A DNA stretch of 64,000 bases from Mycobacterium decipiens. GTDB taxonomy: Bacteria > Actinomycetota > Actinomycetes > Mycobacteriales > Mycobacteriaceae. Under the pieces are notes generated by a model, which saw nothing but the letters and a program-made list of their open reading frames with translations, ran no database searches and was not told the origin of the DNA. This document shows positions 9,612 to 18,864 of this stretch, one piece after another (the stretch's first letter is position 1; the number at the start of each line of letters is the position of its first letter). Where the stretch lies: contig NZ_OY970459.1 of assembly GCF_963853665.1 (NCBI RefSeq), forward strand, positions 4,340,001-4,404,000, given 5' to 3'. Both the position numbers and the translations under genes were made by a program.

Positions 9612-10730
9612 TCATGCACTGCTCCGCGACTCTGCGGACCCAGTGCGTACCACCTGGTTGGCCTGGTTGACGTGGTTGCGGTAACGCACCAGCACGACGT
9701 CGGCCTCTCCCGACTCGCTGAGCTTCTCCAACGCGTACTGACGAACCGAAAACAGCAGCCGGTATCCCGGTCGGCCGCTGTTGCTTTCGGCCACAACAAA
9801 GGATTTGTCCACCAGCTGGGCGAACCGGCGGAGTGTCTGATAGCCCGCGATGTCGTCGTCACCAGCGTCCACCGCCTGGACCGCGTCCAGGTCGAACTCG
9901 CCCGCGAACACCGCCAACCGGTGCAACAGCGCCCGCTCCGGCCCGCTCAACAGCGCATGGGACCATTGGACCGTGGCGCATAGCGTCTGCTCGGGGCGCA
10001 CCGCGTTGCGCGCAGCGCCGGCTAGTAACCGGAATCGGTCGTTGAGACCATCGAGGATCTCCGCCAGCGACAACGTGTCAGTTCGGGCGGCGGCAAGTTC
10101 GATCGCCAGCGGAACTCCGTCCAGGCGTCGGCAAACTTCCCCAACAGCGGCTGCGGTTTCGGTGTCAACGTCGAAATCCGACCGCACGCGGCGGGCCCGG
10201 TCAGCAAATAGTTCGATGGCATCGCCGCTCAGCGATAGCGAAGGCACCCGCCAGGTCACCTCACCGGCCACCCCGATGGCTTCGCTACTAGTCGTCAGAA
10301 TCGCCAACCTCGGACAGGCACGCAACAGGGAGTCAATTATCGCTGCGCACGCGTCCAGCAAATGCTCACAATGGTCCAACACCAGCAGGACTCGAGTGTC
10401 ACCGATGAACCGGATAAGCGTGTCGATCGCGGACAGTCCCGGCTGGGCAGGCAGGCCCAACGCGTTCATCAAAGAGATCGACACGGAGTCTCGGTCATTG
10501 ATCGCGGCTAGGTCAAAATGCCAACGCCCATAGGCGAATTCGGGTGCGATTTGGGCGCCGATCTGCAGCGCGAGACGGGTCTTTCCCATCCCGTCCGCGC
10601 CGGTAAGTGTCACCAGCCTTTTGTCGGCGAAGAGCCGCCGCACATCGTTCATCTCGGCCGTGCGGCCGACAAAGCTCGTCAAGTGGCGGCGAGCCAAATA
10701 TTGCATGGGGACGACATTCGGCGTCACCAT
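9612..10730 (-). CDS. Truncated STAND/LuxR-type ATPase regulator (Rv0894 ortholog)
   Basis: 372 residues corresponding only to the central ATPase part of the large regulator encoded at 14350-17610. FVGRTAEMNDVRRLF leads into Walker A GADGMGKT, Walker B VLLVLDHCEHLLD, and the RRLDGVPLAIELAAAR motif. It stops soon after the winged-helix-like region (GYRLLFSVRQYALEKL). There is no cyclase domain in front and no TPR or LuxR HTH behind, so it cannot bind DNA in the usual way. The H37Rv gene is similarly short as I recall, suggesting a retained function. It is divergent from the methyltransferase gene. Confidence 0.85.
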   Translation of the reverse strand: MVTPNVVPMQYLARRHLTSFVGRTAEMNDVRRLFADKRLVTLTGADGMGKTRLALQIGAQIAPEFAYGRWHFDLAAINDRDSVSISLMNALGLPAQPGLSAIDTLIRFIGDTRVLLVLDHCEHLLDACAAIIDSLLRACPRLAILTTSSEAIGVAGEVTWRVPSLSLSGDAIELFADRARRVRSDFDVDTETAAAVGEVCRRLDGVPLAIELAAARTDTLSLAEILDGLNDRFRLLAGAARNAVRPEQTLCATVQWSHALLSGPERALLHRLAVFAGEFDLDAVQAVDAGDDDIAGYQTLRRFAQLVDKSFVVAESNSGRPGYRLLFSVRQYALEKLSESGEADVVLVRYRNHVNQANQVVRTGSAESRSSA

Positions 10731-11120
10731 TGGCCGGATTTCTGTCCAAACTCGCTCATTTCACTATGCCCTTCGCCCTGCTCGACCGGCCGCATACCGG
10801 CATTCCTGGGAGCGTCGCCCCGCTTGGTGGTTGTTGAGGGCCACAATCCGTTCGGTTGGCACCGCCAGTCACGTCACGACCCCTCGATTCGCGACGTTCG
10901 ATGGGTAACTGATTGTGGCCCATGAATGGCACCGTAGGGGCGCCGCCGACCGCGAAACATCGGCCATTGCGCGTACAAGCACCAATCCGACGCGTAGATG
11001 TGAGATCACGGTTTGCCGCTGGTGTATCGACCGCCGGGGGACGGCGGACAGCTTCGCCGATCGGGTATGTCGTTGTGCGCCAGCGGCACGGGTCGATCGC
11101 ACCCGGCTAGAGTCTGACGA
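10731..11120. promoter_or_regulatory. Divergent intergenic region with an 11-bp inverted repeat
   Basis: This 390-bp gap separates the divergent Rv0894-like and methyltransferase genes. It contains a perfect inverted repeat, GGGCCACAATC at 10838-10848 and GATTGTGGCCC at 10911-10921, 62 bp apart. No supported gene was found; frames crossing it show no homology. The arms could be two operator half-sites or the base of a long stem-loop. Confidence 0.5.
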
Positions 11121-12029
11121 ATGCGGGTCGAAGATGACGGCTGGGATGTCACCACCAGTGTTGGTTCCACCGGGTTGTTAGTTGCCGCGGCAAGAGCATT
11201 GGAGACGCGGAAGCCCGATCGGCTGGCCGTCGATCCTTATGCCGAGGTGTTCTGTCGGGCTGCGGGTGGCGAATGGGCCGACGTGTTGCAGGGCAGGCTC
11301 CCCGATCACTATTTGATGACCCGGGACTTCGGCGAGCACTTCGTCAACTTCCAAGGTGCACGCACCAGGTATTTTGACGAATACTTCTCCCGGGCGGCTG
11401 GCGCCGGCGTGCTGCAGGTGGTGATCCTGGCAGCGGGATTGGATGCTCGTGCGTTCCGGCTGCGATGGCCGCACGGGACAACAATCTTCGAGTTGGATCG
11501 ACCGCAGGTTCTCGACTTTAAGAGGGCGGTGCTCGCCGACCATCGCATCCAACCGCGCGCCGAACGTCGCGAGGTTGCTGTCGACCTACGAAGTGATTGG
11601 CGAACGGCCTTGTGTGACAAAGGCTTCGACGCCAACCAGCCGTCGGCCTGGATTGCCGAGGGCTTACTAGTCTATCTTTCGGCCGACGTCCAGCAACAGT
11701 TGTTCGTCGGCATCGACGCTTTGGCTAGCCCGGGCAGCCACGTTGCTGTCGAGGAAGCAACGCCATTGGACCCTGAAGAATTCGCAGCCAAGCTGAACGA
11801 AGAACGCGCCGCGAACGCCCAAGGTGACCCGCGCATGTTCTTTCAAATGGTCTACAACCAACGATGGGCTCGGGCCGTGGAATGGTTCGGCGAGCGCGGC
11901 TGGAGCGCGACCGCGACGCCGTTGGCCAACTATCTGCGCCGGGTCGGCCGACCGGTGCCCGCAACGGAGTCAGACGCTGCGCCGATGATTGCCGCAATGA
12001 CCTTCGTCGGCGCGGTCAGAGCGGGATAG
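11121..12029 (+). CDS. SAM-dependent methyltransferase (Rv0893c ortholog)
   Basis: 302 residues of the large mycobacterial family of putative O-methyltransferases related to leucine carboxyl methyltransferases. The family signature [21 protein letters not shown] opens the protein. The SAM-binding loop is [18 protein letters not shown], the acidic ribose contact is in [13 protein letters not shown], and later blocks include [12 protein letters not shown]. The substrate is unknown. The start ATG directly begins [10 protein letters not shown]. Many paralogs of this family exist per genome, so the Rv number rests on synteny. Confidence 0.92.
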   Translation: MRVEDDGWDVTTSVGSTGLLVAAARALETRKPDRLAVDPYAEVFCRAAGGEWADVLQGRLPDHYLMTRDFGEHFVNFQGARTRYFDEYFSRAAGAGVLQVVILAAGLDARAFRLRWPHGTTIFELDRPQVLDFKRAVLADHRIQPRAERREVAVDLRSDWRTALCDKGFDANQPSAWIAEGLLVYLSADVQQQLFVGIDALASPGSHVAVEEATPLDPEEFAAKLNEERAANAQGDPRMFFQMVYNQRWARAVEWFGERGWSATATPLANYLRRVGRPVPATESDAAPMIAAMTFVGAVRAG

Positions 12030-12082
12030 GTGACCAGACAGCCGATCCCGCATGCACGTCATCGTTGTATGCCCGTTGGATT

Positions 12083-13570
12083 TCAAACGCTATTGGGCTG
12101 ACGTACTGGGCGTACCACCGTGTGTCGGCGTAGGTCGTATTCTTCGGGGTGCAGGTTGGCGAGCATGGCGCGATGTTTAGCCGGTGCAAAGGGCCAGACC
12201 TCAGGAATGCCGTCTTTGTTCAGGTACCAACTGTCACATCCGGTGGTCCAGACGGTGTTCGGCATCGCGGCTCGAATTTCGGTGTTGAATGCTTCGGTTG
12301 CCGATGACGTGGGCTCTACTGTGTCGAATTCACCTTGGCACCACCGCTTTATCCACTGCACGATGTGCTCGGCCTGAGACTCGGCGACAGCCGTCAACGG
12401 GAAGTTTCCCACGGGGCTATGCGGCCCCAACATCATAAAGAAGTTCGGAAATCCAGGTATTGCTACGGTTTGATGAGCATGCGGACCGTCTTGCCACACA
12501 TCATCGATGATGATGCCGTCGCGGCCGGTGAGCTGCATCGGCCGGAAGAACGCATGAGAGTCAAACCCCGTGGCGAGCACGATGATGTCCACCTCGTGCA
12601 ACACGCCGTCATCGGTCACGATGCCGCGATGCTCGACGTGGTCGATACCGGCCGTGACCAATTCGACGTCGTCGCGCTGGATCGCGTGATAGAACTCGCC
12701 GGACATCACCAGCCGCTTGCACATCGGCTCGTAATCAGGAGTCAGGGCCCGACGCAGGTGCGGGTCACGCACCCGACGTAAGGCGGCGCGACACATAACC
12801 CCTACCAGCCTTCGGTGCAAGCCCGGCTTGGTCAGCGCAGTCGTAAACATCTCGAAGGAAAGGCTGTATGTCTTGTGGGCCAGCCAACCTAGCCACGGAA
12901 AAACGCGGTGGGAGACTCGCCCCACTTTCGAGTAGCGAGGGTTGGGCCACGGCAGCACCCATTGCGCGGTGCGCTGGAACATAGTGACTTTGCCCGCAAC
13001 CCCAGCTAGGCCGCAGACCAGTTGTACGCCCGTCGACCCGGTGCCGATCACAGCGACGCGCCGACCTTGCAGCGATACCGCATGATCCCACCGTGCCGAG
13101 TGAAAGACCGTTCCCCCGAAGTCGTCCAAACCGGCAATCTCCGGCATCCGGGGATGATGCAAAACACCGGTAGCCGAGATCAAGAAGTCAACTGTCGACT
13201 CCACTCCGGTATCGGTGCGCAGCACCCACCGACCGTCGTCAAATCGGGCGCTGATGACCTTGGCGCCAAACCGAATCCGGTGCCTCAGCCCGTAGCGGTC
13301 GGCGATCCTGCGAAAGTAGGCCTGGATTTCGCCGCCCGGCGAGAACATCTGGGTCCAGTTCGGGTTCTTAGCGAAGCTGTACTGATAAAGCCGGGACGGC
13401 ACGTCACATGTCAGCCCAGGGTAGGTGTTATCGCGCCACGTGCCACCAACATCGTCAGCCTTCTCATAGATACGAACGTCGGTGATCCCACTGCTCAGCA
13501 GCGCGATTGCAACGCACAGCCCGGACATACCCGCCCCGACCACGGCAACCGCCGGATCCCGCCCTGTCAT
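12083..13570 (-). CDS. Baeyer-Villiger-type flavin monooxygenase (Rv0892 ortholog)
   Basis: 495 residues. An FAD-binding Rossmann motif is at the N-terminus (VAVVGAGMSGLCVAIAL). The BVMO fingerprint FxGxxxHxxxW is present as FGGTVFHSARWD near residue 150, and an NADPH-binding motif (VAVIGTGSTGVQLV) follows. Expected reaction: NADPH- and O2-dependent insertion of oxygen next to a ketone, or related N/S-oxidation; the substrate is unknown. The ATG at 13570 is preceded by the leader shared with 9551-9592. Length equals the H37Rv protein. Confidence 0.93.
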   Translation of the reverse strand: MTGRDPAVAVVGAGMSGLCVAIALLSSGITDVRIYEKADDVGGTWRDNTYPGLTCDVPSRLYQYSFAKNPNWTQMFSPGGEIQAYFRRIADRYGLRHRIRFGAKVISARFDDGRWVLRTDTGVESTVDFLISATGVLHHPRMPEIAGLDDFGGTVFHSARWDHAVSLQGRRVAVIGTGSTGVQLVCGLAGVAGKVTMFQRTAQWVLPWPNPRYSKVGRVSHRVFPWLGWLAHKTYSLSFEMFTTALTKPGLHRRLVGVMCRAALRRVRDPHLRRALTPDYEPMCKRLVMSGEFYHAIQRDDVELVTAGIDHVEHRGIVTDDGVLHEVDIIVLATGFDSHAFFRPMQLTGRDGIIIDDVWQDGPHAHQTVAIPGFPNFFMMLGPHSPVGNFPLTAVAESQAEHIVQWIKRWCQGEFDTVEPTSSATEAFNTEIRAAMPNTVWTTGCDSWYLNKDGIPEVWPFAPAKHRAMLANLHPEEYDLRRHTVVRPVRQPNSV

Positions 13571-13608
13571 CGGCCTGACCCCTCAGAACAGCCCAAAATC
13601 ACCCTCCC
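13566..13608 (-). repeat. Copy 2 of the duplicated leader, upstream of the monooxygenase gene
   Basis: Reads on the plus strand GTCATCGGCCTGACCC...GCCCAAAATCACCCTCCC and includes the start codon of the Rv0892-like gene. It is near-identical to 9551-9592, 4 kb away. The match stops beyond the CTCCC end. Confidence 0.7.
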
Positions 13609-14349
13609 GCATACGGTTAAGCAACGCATGATACACAGACCACCAACCAAGGCACGATACGCAACATCCACCGATCGATTAATCAGCCCTGGTTGACCCA
13701 TCGGTGTGGCTGCGAAGGCCAAACAAGCACGTGACCGGGTGCAACGCTGGTCACAGTCGACGCATCTCGCGAGCGAGGCAGGAGTGCTCCAGGAATTGGT
13801 AGCGCTTCGGGTAGTGCTGACGCTGCACTGGGCTGTCCTGCAACACCGGCCCTTCTAGCATCCCGCGAATCCCCATGCGCACAGCACCCACCGCCTTGGA
13901 CCACCAGCGGCTGGTCCGCGACCGTGTCGGCGCCGGTCGCGTCGTGCCGAGGACAATCTCGTTGCGGGGTGATGAAGGTCGCTGTGGGAGGACTGTTTCG
14001 AGGATGAACCCAGTGCGTACCTCGAACTGTGGTGTGGTTATGGGCGAGGCGCCGTAACGGCGGTGTTGCGAAGACGTGGTGGCAACGGTGACACGCGCAT
14101 CTTGCTCTTCAACGCAGTTCATAACAGCCTTCCTCCAAAGATCGCCCTCGACGATGCGATCCTGCGCGGCAAAGATCATCCGCCAACATGCGTACGGGGC
14201 GTCGCCGGGGGTCGTATATCTGCGCTAGGGTTCGTGCCCCCATGTACGATTCGCTACGCTGCTTTGCAGCTCCGCCAGATATCGGCCAATGTGAGTTCGA
14301 TCCACCCCATCCATGCAGATCCGTCCTCGTAAGCAACCAGGGACTTGAC
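13571..14349. other. Gene-poor stretch before the cyclase-LuxR gene
   Basis: About 780 bp. The only notable frame is 13751-14179 on the minus strand (142 codons, ending QRQHYPKRYQFLEHSCLAREMRRL). Its third-position GC looks to be only about 60-70%, well below its neighbours, so I regard it as a decayed or non-coding frame. Several in-frame plus-strand starts of the downstream gene lie at 14188-14350. No RNA gene or repeat was recognised beyond the leader at 13566-13608. Confidence 0.4.
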
Positions 14350-17300
14350 GTGAGCAGATTGTTGCCTACGGGCATGGTGACATTGCTCCTGGCCGACGTC
14401 GAGGAATCGACCCGCCTGTGGCAGGCGCAGCCAGAGGAGATGGCCGCCGCCGTCGCGCGCCTGGATCACACTGTGTCGGAAGCCATCACGATTCACGGTG
14501 GGGTGCAACCGATCGAACAGGGCGAAGGTGATAGCTTCGTCGTGGCTTTCGCTCGCGCTAGCGATGCCGCTGCATGCGCGCTGGATCTGCAGCGGGCCTC
14601 GCTGGCGCCGATCCGGCTCCGCATGGGCCTGCACACCGGCGAGGTGCAGTTGCGCGACCAACTCAACTATGTCGGCCCGACTATCAACCGGACCGCGCGT
14701 CTCCGGGACCTAGCACACGGAGGTCAAATCGTGCTGTCTGCCACGACAGGTGATTTGATCAGCGACTGGCTCCCGACCGATGCATGGCTTGTCGATCTCG
14801 GGCGCCACCCGCTGCGCGACCTACCTCGTCCCGAATGGGTCATGCAGTTGTGCCATCCCGACCTTCGCGAGAGGTTCCCCCCACTGCGCACAGCCAAAGC
14901 CGTCGCCGCGTCAGTTCTTCCGGCGCAGTTCACCACATTTGTCGGCCGCCATGCGCAGATGAATGAGGTGCGAGCACTCCTGGCGGAAAACCGGCTGGTG
15001 ACGCTGTGCGGTACGGGCGGTGTCGGCAAGACCCGTCTGGCGATTCAGATTGCGGGATCATCGGAGTTTCGCGACGGCTTGTGTTATGTCGACCTGGCCC
15101 CAATCACTGAATCCGGCATCGTACCGTCCACGGCAGCCCGCTCTGTGGGTCTGCCCGATCAGCCCGGCCGTTCGACGATGGACACTCTTCGCCGTTTCAT
15201 CGGGAACCGCCGCATGCTGATGGTGTTGGACAACTGTGAGCATCTTCTCGATGCATCCGCGGCACTCGTCGTCGAGCTGTTGGGGGTCTGTCCGGCGCTG
15301 ACGATCTTGGCGACGAGCCGGGAGCCGATCGGGGTGGCCGGCGAAATCACCTGGCGCGTACCGTCGATGTCGGTAGCCGACGAAGCAATCGAATTGTTCG
15401 CGGACCGAGCCAGCCGAGTACAGCCCGGGTTCACCCTGGCCAATCACAACGCCGCGGCCGTGCGCGAGATCTGCCGGCGGCTGGACGGCATACCACTGGC
15501 GATCGAGTTCGCCGCGGCACGGGTGCGCTCGATGTCGCCGGTCGAGATCGCCGACGGCCTGGATGACCGTTTCCGGCTCCTGGCCGGCAGTGTGCGGGGC
15601 GCGGTGCAGCGCCAGCAGACACTTCGCGCATCGATCGACTGGTCGCATGCGCTGTTGACCGAAACAGAGCAAATCTTGTTTCGCCGACTGGCGCCATTTG
15701 TCGGCGGGTTCGACCTCGCCGCGGCGCGCGCGGTCGCCGCCGCCGGTACCGACCTTGAGCCGTTTCAGGTGCTTGATCAGCTGACCTTGCTGGTAGACAA
15801 GTCGCTGGTGGTGGTCGAAGAACGCCAGGGTCGCACGCGGTACCGGCTGCTGGAAACGGTGCGCCGGTATGCGCTGGAAAAACTCGGCGACTCCGGCGAG
15901 GCCGATGTGCGCGCCCGACACCGTGACCACTACACGGCGCTGGCCGCCCGACTCAACACCCCTGCGGAAAACGATCACCAGCGGCTTGTCGCTCGGGCTG
16001 AAACAGAGATCGACAACCTGCGCGCCGCGTTTGCCTGGAGCCGTGAAAGCGGCCAAATCACAGAGGCATTGCAGCTCGCCTCCTCGCTGCAACCGATCTG
16101 GTTCGGGCGAGCGCACCTGCGCGAGGGGTTGGCCTGGTTCGATTCGATCCTGGAGGACCCAAGTATCAACCAGCTCGCCGTGTCAACGGCAGTTCGGGCG
16201 CGGGCGCTCGCTGATAAGGCGATGCTCGGTACCTGGCTTGCCACGAGTCCGGTGGGCGCCACCGACATCATCGCTCCGGCCCAACAAGCGCTAGCGATGG
16301 CACGCGACGTAGGCGACCCCGCGGTGTTGGTTCGGGCGCTCACCGCCTACGGCTGCAGCAGTGGCTACAACGCAGAAGCGGCCGCGCCCTACTTCGCCGA
16401 GGCGACCGACCTGGCGCGCGCCATTGACGACAAGTGGACGCTGTGCCAAATCCTCTACTGGCGAGGGGTCGGGATCTGCATATCGGGCGACCCGAACGCG
16501 CTGCGAGCGGCGGCAGAAGAATGCCGTGACCTAGCCGACACCATCGGCGACCGGTTCGTCTCGCGTCACTGCACCTTGTGGTTCAGTTTGGCGCAGATGT
16601 GGACCGGCAACCTGACCGAGGCGATCGAACTATCCAACGAAGTCACTGCCGAGGCCGAGGCGTCCAACGATGTGGTGACAAGAGTTCTCGGCTTGTACAC
16701 CCAGGCCCAGGTGCTGGCGTACCGCGGCGCCAGCGCTGCCCACGCGACGGCCGCTGCTTGCATTGAAGCCGCGACGGAGTTGGGCGGCGTGTACCAAGGC
16801 ATTGGCTATGCGGCGCTGACGTTCGCCGCGTTGGCTACCGGTGATATCGCGGCAGCGGTCGAGGCCAGCGAAGCCGCGCGGCCGATTCTTAGTGCCCAAT
16901 CCGACCAGGTGACAATGCACCAGGCGCTGATGGCGCAGTTGGCCCTGGCAGGGGGCGATGCGATCACCGCACAACACTTCGCTAACGACGCCGTCCTTGC
17001 GACCAATGGGTGGCACCGAATGGTGGCGTTGACCACACGCGCGCGAGTGGCCATTGCGCGCGGCGATCCAGATCTGGCACGCGATGACGCCCATGCTGCG
17101 CTGGCCTGCGGCGCCCCCCTGCACGCCTACCAGGGCATGCCTGACGCCATGGAACTCCTCGCCGGCTTGGCCGGCGAGGTCGGCAGTCACCAGGAAGCGG
17201 CACGCCTGTTCGGGGCGGCGGCCGCCCTCCGGCAGGAGACAACTCAGGTCCGCTTCAAGACATGGGACCCCGGCTACGAGGCCTCGGTGGCGGCGCTTCG

Positions 17301-17610
17301 TGACGCGATGGGCGGCGAGGATTTCGACCGCGCCTGGGCCGAGGGTGCCGCCTTGTCTACCGACGAGGCGATCGCCTATGCACAGCGCGGTCGCGGCGAA
17401 CGCAAACGACCGGCCCGTGGATGGGGCGCGCTGACCCCGACCGAACACAACGTCGTGCGGTTGGCCAGCGAGGGACTAAGCAATAAGGACATCGCAAAAC
17501 GGCTTTTCGTCTCACCGCGTACCGTGCAAACTCACCTCACCCATGTCTATGCCAAACTCGGACTCACCTCCCGAATCCAACTCGTGGACGAAGCGGTACG
17601 CCGCAGCTAA
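14350..17610 (+). CDS. Adenylate-cyclase-like / STAND ATPase / TPR / LuxR regulator, single ORF
   Basis: About 1086 residues. Class III cyclase domain at about 1-175 (LPTGMVTLLLADVEESTRLW, GEGDSF, INRTARL). NB-ARC-like ATPase at about 195-500 (FVGRHAQM, Walker A GTGGVGKT near 221, Walker B MLMVLDNCEHLLD, RRLDGIPLAIEFAAAR). A long TPR-like helical region is at about 540-1000. The LuxR HTH is at about 1027-1086 (LTPTEHNVVRLASEGLSNKD, SPRTVQTHLTHVYAKL). The substrate-specifying Lys and Asp of adenylate cyclases read as Gln (QGEGD) and Asn (NYVG), as described for Rv0386. The start is uncertain: GTG 14350 begins just before the domain; ATG 14242 or the frame opening at 14188 are alternatives. H37Rv has this as two genes, Rv0891c and Rv0890c, as I recall. 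Confidence 0.88.
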   Translation: MSRLLPTGMVTLLLADVEESTRLWQAQPEEMAAAVARLDHTVSEAITIHGGVQPIEQGEGDSFVVAFARASDAAACALDLQRASLAPIRLRMGLHTGEVQLRDQLNYVGPTINRTARLRDLAHGGQIVLSATTGDLISDWLPTDAWLVDLGRHPLRDLPRPEWVMQLCHPDLRERFPPLRTAKAVAASVLPAQFTTFVGRHAQMNEVRALLAENRLVTLCGTGGVGKTRLAIQIAGSSEFRDGLCYVDLAPITESGIVPSTAARSVGLPDQPGRSTMDTLRRFIGNRRMLMVLDNCEHLLDASAALVVELLGVCPALTILATSREPIGVAGEITWRVPSMSVADEAIELFADRASRVQPGFTLANHNAAAVREICRRLDGIPLAIEFAAARVRSMSPVEIADGLDDRFRLLAGSVRGAVQRQQTLRASIDWSHALLTETEQILFRRLAPFVGGFDLAAARAVAAAGTDLEPFQVLDQLTLLVDKSLVVVEERQGRTRYRLLETVRRYALEKLGDSGEADVRARHRDHYTALAARLNTPAENDHQRLVARAETEIDNLRAAFAWSRESGQITEALQLASSLQPIWFGRAHLREGLAWFDSILEDPSINQLAVSTAVRARALADKAMLGTWLATSPVGATDIIAPAQQALAMARDVGDPAVLVRALTAYGCSSGYNAEAAAPYFAEATDLARAIDDKWTLCQILYWRGVGICISGDPNALRAAAEECRDLADTIGDRFVSRHCTLWFSLAQMWTGNLTEAIELSNEVTAEAEASNDVVTRVLGLYTQAQVLAYRGASAAHATAAACIEAATELGGVYQGIGYAALTFAALATGDIAAAVEASEAARPILSAQSDQVTMHQALMAQLALAGGDAITAQHFANDAVLATNGWHRMVALTTRARVAIARGDPDLARDDAHAALACGAPLHAYQGMPDAMELLAGLAGEVGSHQEAARLFGAAAALRQETTQVRFKTWDPGYEASVAALRDAMGGEDFDRAWAEGAALSTDEAIAYAQRGRGERKRPARGWGALTPTEHNVVRLASEGLSNKDIAKRLFVSPRTVQTHLTHVYAKLGLTSRIQLVDEAVRRS

Positions 17611-17727
17611 CCCCGCCCGACTCTCATCCCGGCGGGGCCAATCGTCTGATCCTGGGTGTCGCGCCGCATCACCGTGGTTTCTACTGACCAGTAGCATCGG
17701 TCCGGGGCGGGGTGTGAGAATTCTCGT

Positions 17728-18849
17728 ATGACAGTGGTACCGGAGAATTTTGTCGCTGGCCTCGAAGGTGTGGTGGCATTCACCACCGAGATAGCCGAGC
17801 CGGATAAGGACGGCGGCGCACTGCGCTACCGCGGCGTCGATATCGAGGACCTGGTGAGTCAACGGGTCACCTTCGGCGACGTGTGGGCGCTGCTGGTGGA
17901 CGGCACCTTCGGTCACGGGCTGCCGCCGGCTGAACCGTTCCCGCTGCCGATCCACTCGGGCGACGTGCGGGTCGATGTCCAGGCGGGCCTGGCGATGCTG
18001 GCACCCATCTGGGGATACGGGCCACTGCTCGACATCGACGACGCCACCGCCCGCGAACAGCTGGCCCGGGCATCGGTGATGGCGCTGTCCTATGTAGCGC
18101 AGTCCGCACGCGGCATCTATCAGCCAGCGGTCCCACAGCGAGTAATCGATGAATGCTCGACGATCACGGCACGTTTCATGACCCGATGGCAAGGGGAACC
18201 AGACCCCAGACACATCGAGGCCATTGACGCCTACTGGGTGTCGGCCGCCGAGCACGGCATGAACGCCTCGACGTTCACCGCGCGCGTGATCGCCTCGACC
18301 GGAGCGGATGTGGCGGCAGCGCTATCGGGCGCGATTGGCGCGATGAGCGGACCGCTGCATGGTGGCGCGCCGGCCCGGGTCCTGCCGATGCTCGAAGAGG
18401 TCGAACGCAGCGGCGATGCCCGCGGCCTGGTCAAAACCATACTGGACCGCGGCGAGAAGCTGATGGGGTTCGGGCACCGGGTCTACCGCGCGCAGGATCC
18501 ACGAGCACGAGTACTGCGGGCGGCCGCCGAGCGGCTGGGCGCGCCGCGCTACGAGGTCGCCGTCGCGGTGGAGCAGGCTGCGCTGTCGGAACTGAGGGAA
18601 CGCCGTCCGGACCGAGCGATCGAAACGAATGTCGAATTCTGGGCCGCGGTCATCCTGGACTTTGCCCGGGTACCGGCCAACATGATGCCGGCGATGTTCA
18701 CCTGTGGGCGCACCGCCGGGTGGTGTGCTCACATTCTCGAGCAGAAGCGACTCGGCAAGTTGGTCCGCCCGTCGGCCATCTACGTGGGACCGGGCCCACG
18801 CAGCCCGGAGTCTGTCGAAGGCTGGGAGCGCATACTCACCAAAGCCTGA
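17728..18849 (+). CDS. citA: Citrate synthase 2, CitA
   Basis: 373 residues, the same length as M. tuberculosis CitA and about 60 shorter than GltA2. Conserved blocks are VAFTTEIAEPDKDGGALRYR, catalytic His in SGPLHGGAP and His in [16 protein letters not shown]. The C-terminal RPSAIYVGP segment is also present. It catalyses citrate or methylcitrate-type condensation; the short form often shows mixed specificity, which the sequence cannot settle. The ATG at 17728 follows the upstream regulator by 117 bp. It is convergent with the Rv0888-like gene, only 15 bp away. Confidence 0.95.
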   Translation: MTVVPENFVAGLEGVVAFTTEIAEPDKDGGALRYRGVDIEDLVSQRVTFGDVWALLVDGTFGHGLPPAEPFPLPIHSGDVRVDVQAGLAMLAPIWGYGPLLDIDDATAREQLARASVMALSYVAQSARGIYQPAVPQRVIDECSTITARFMTRWQGEPDPRHIEAIDAYWVSAAEHGMNASTFTARVIASTGADVAAALSGAIGAMSGPLHGGAPARVLPMLEEVERSGDARGLVKTILDRGEKLMGFGHRVYRAQDPRARVLRAAAERLGAPRYEVAVAVEQAALSELRERRPDRAIETNVEFWAAVILDFARVPANMMPAMFTCGRTAGWCAHILEQKRLGKLVRPSAIYVGPGPRSPESVEGWERILTKA

Positions 18850-18850
18850 G

Positions 18851-18862
18851 GGGGCAAACCCC
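18851..18862. terminator. Short hairpin between convergent citA and Rv0888-like gene
   Basis: GGGG-CAAA-CCCC, a 4-bp G:C stem occupying the 15-bp space between the two stop codons. Small, but well placed for bidirectional termination. Confidence 0.3.
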
Positions 18863-18864
18863 GG

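Noticed and set aside
13751..14179. 142-codon minus-strand frame before the cyclase-LuxR gene
   Set aside because: Third-position GC is well below that of neighbours and no homology is known, so it was left as non-coding with a note.
15058..16116. 352-codon frame antisense to the cyclase-LuxR gene
   Set aside because: Opposite a well-supported coding region, no domain recognisable.
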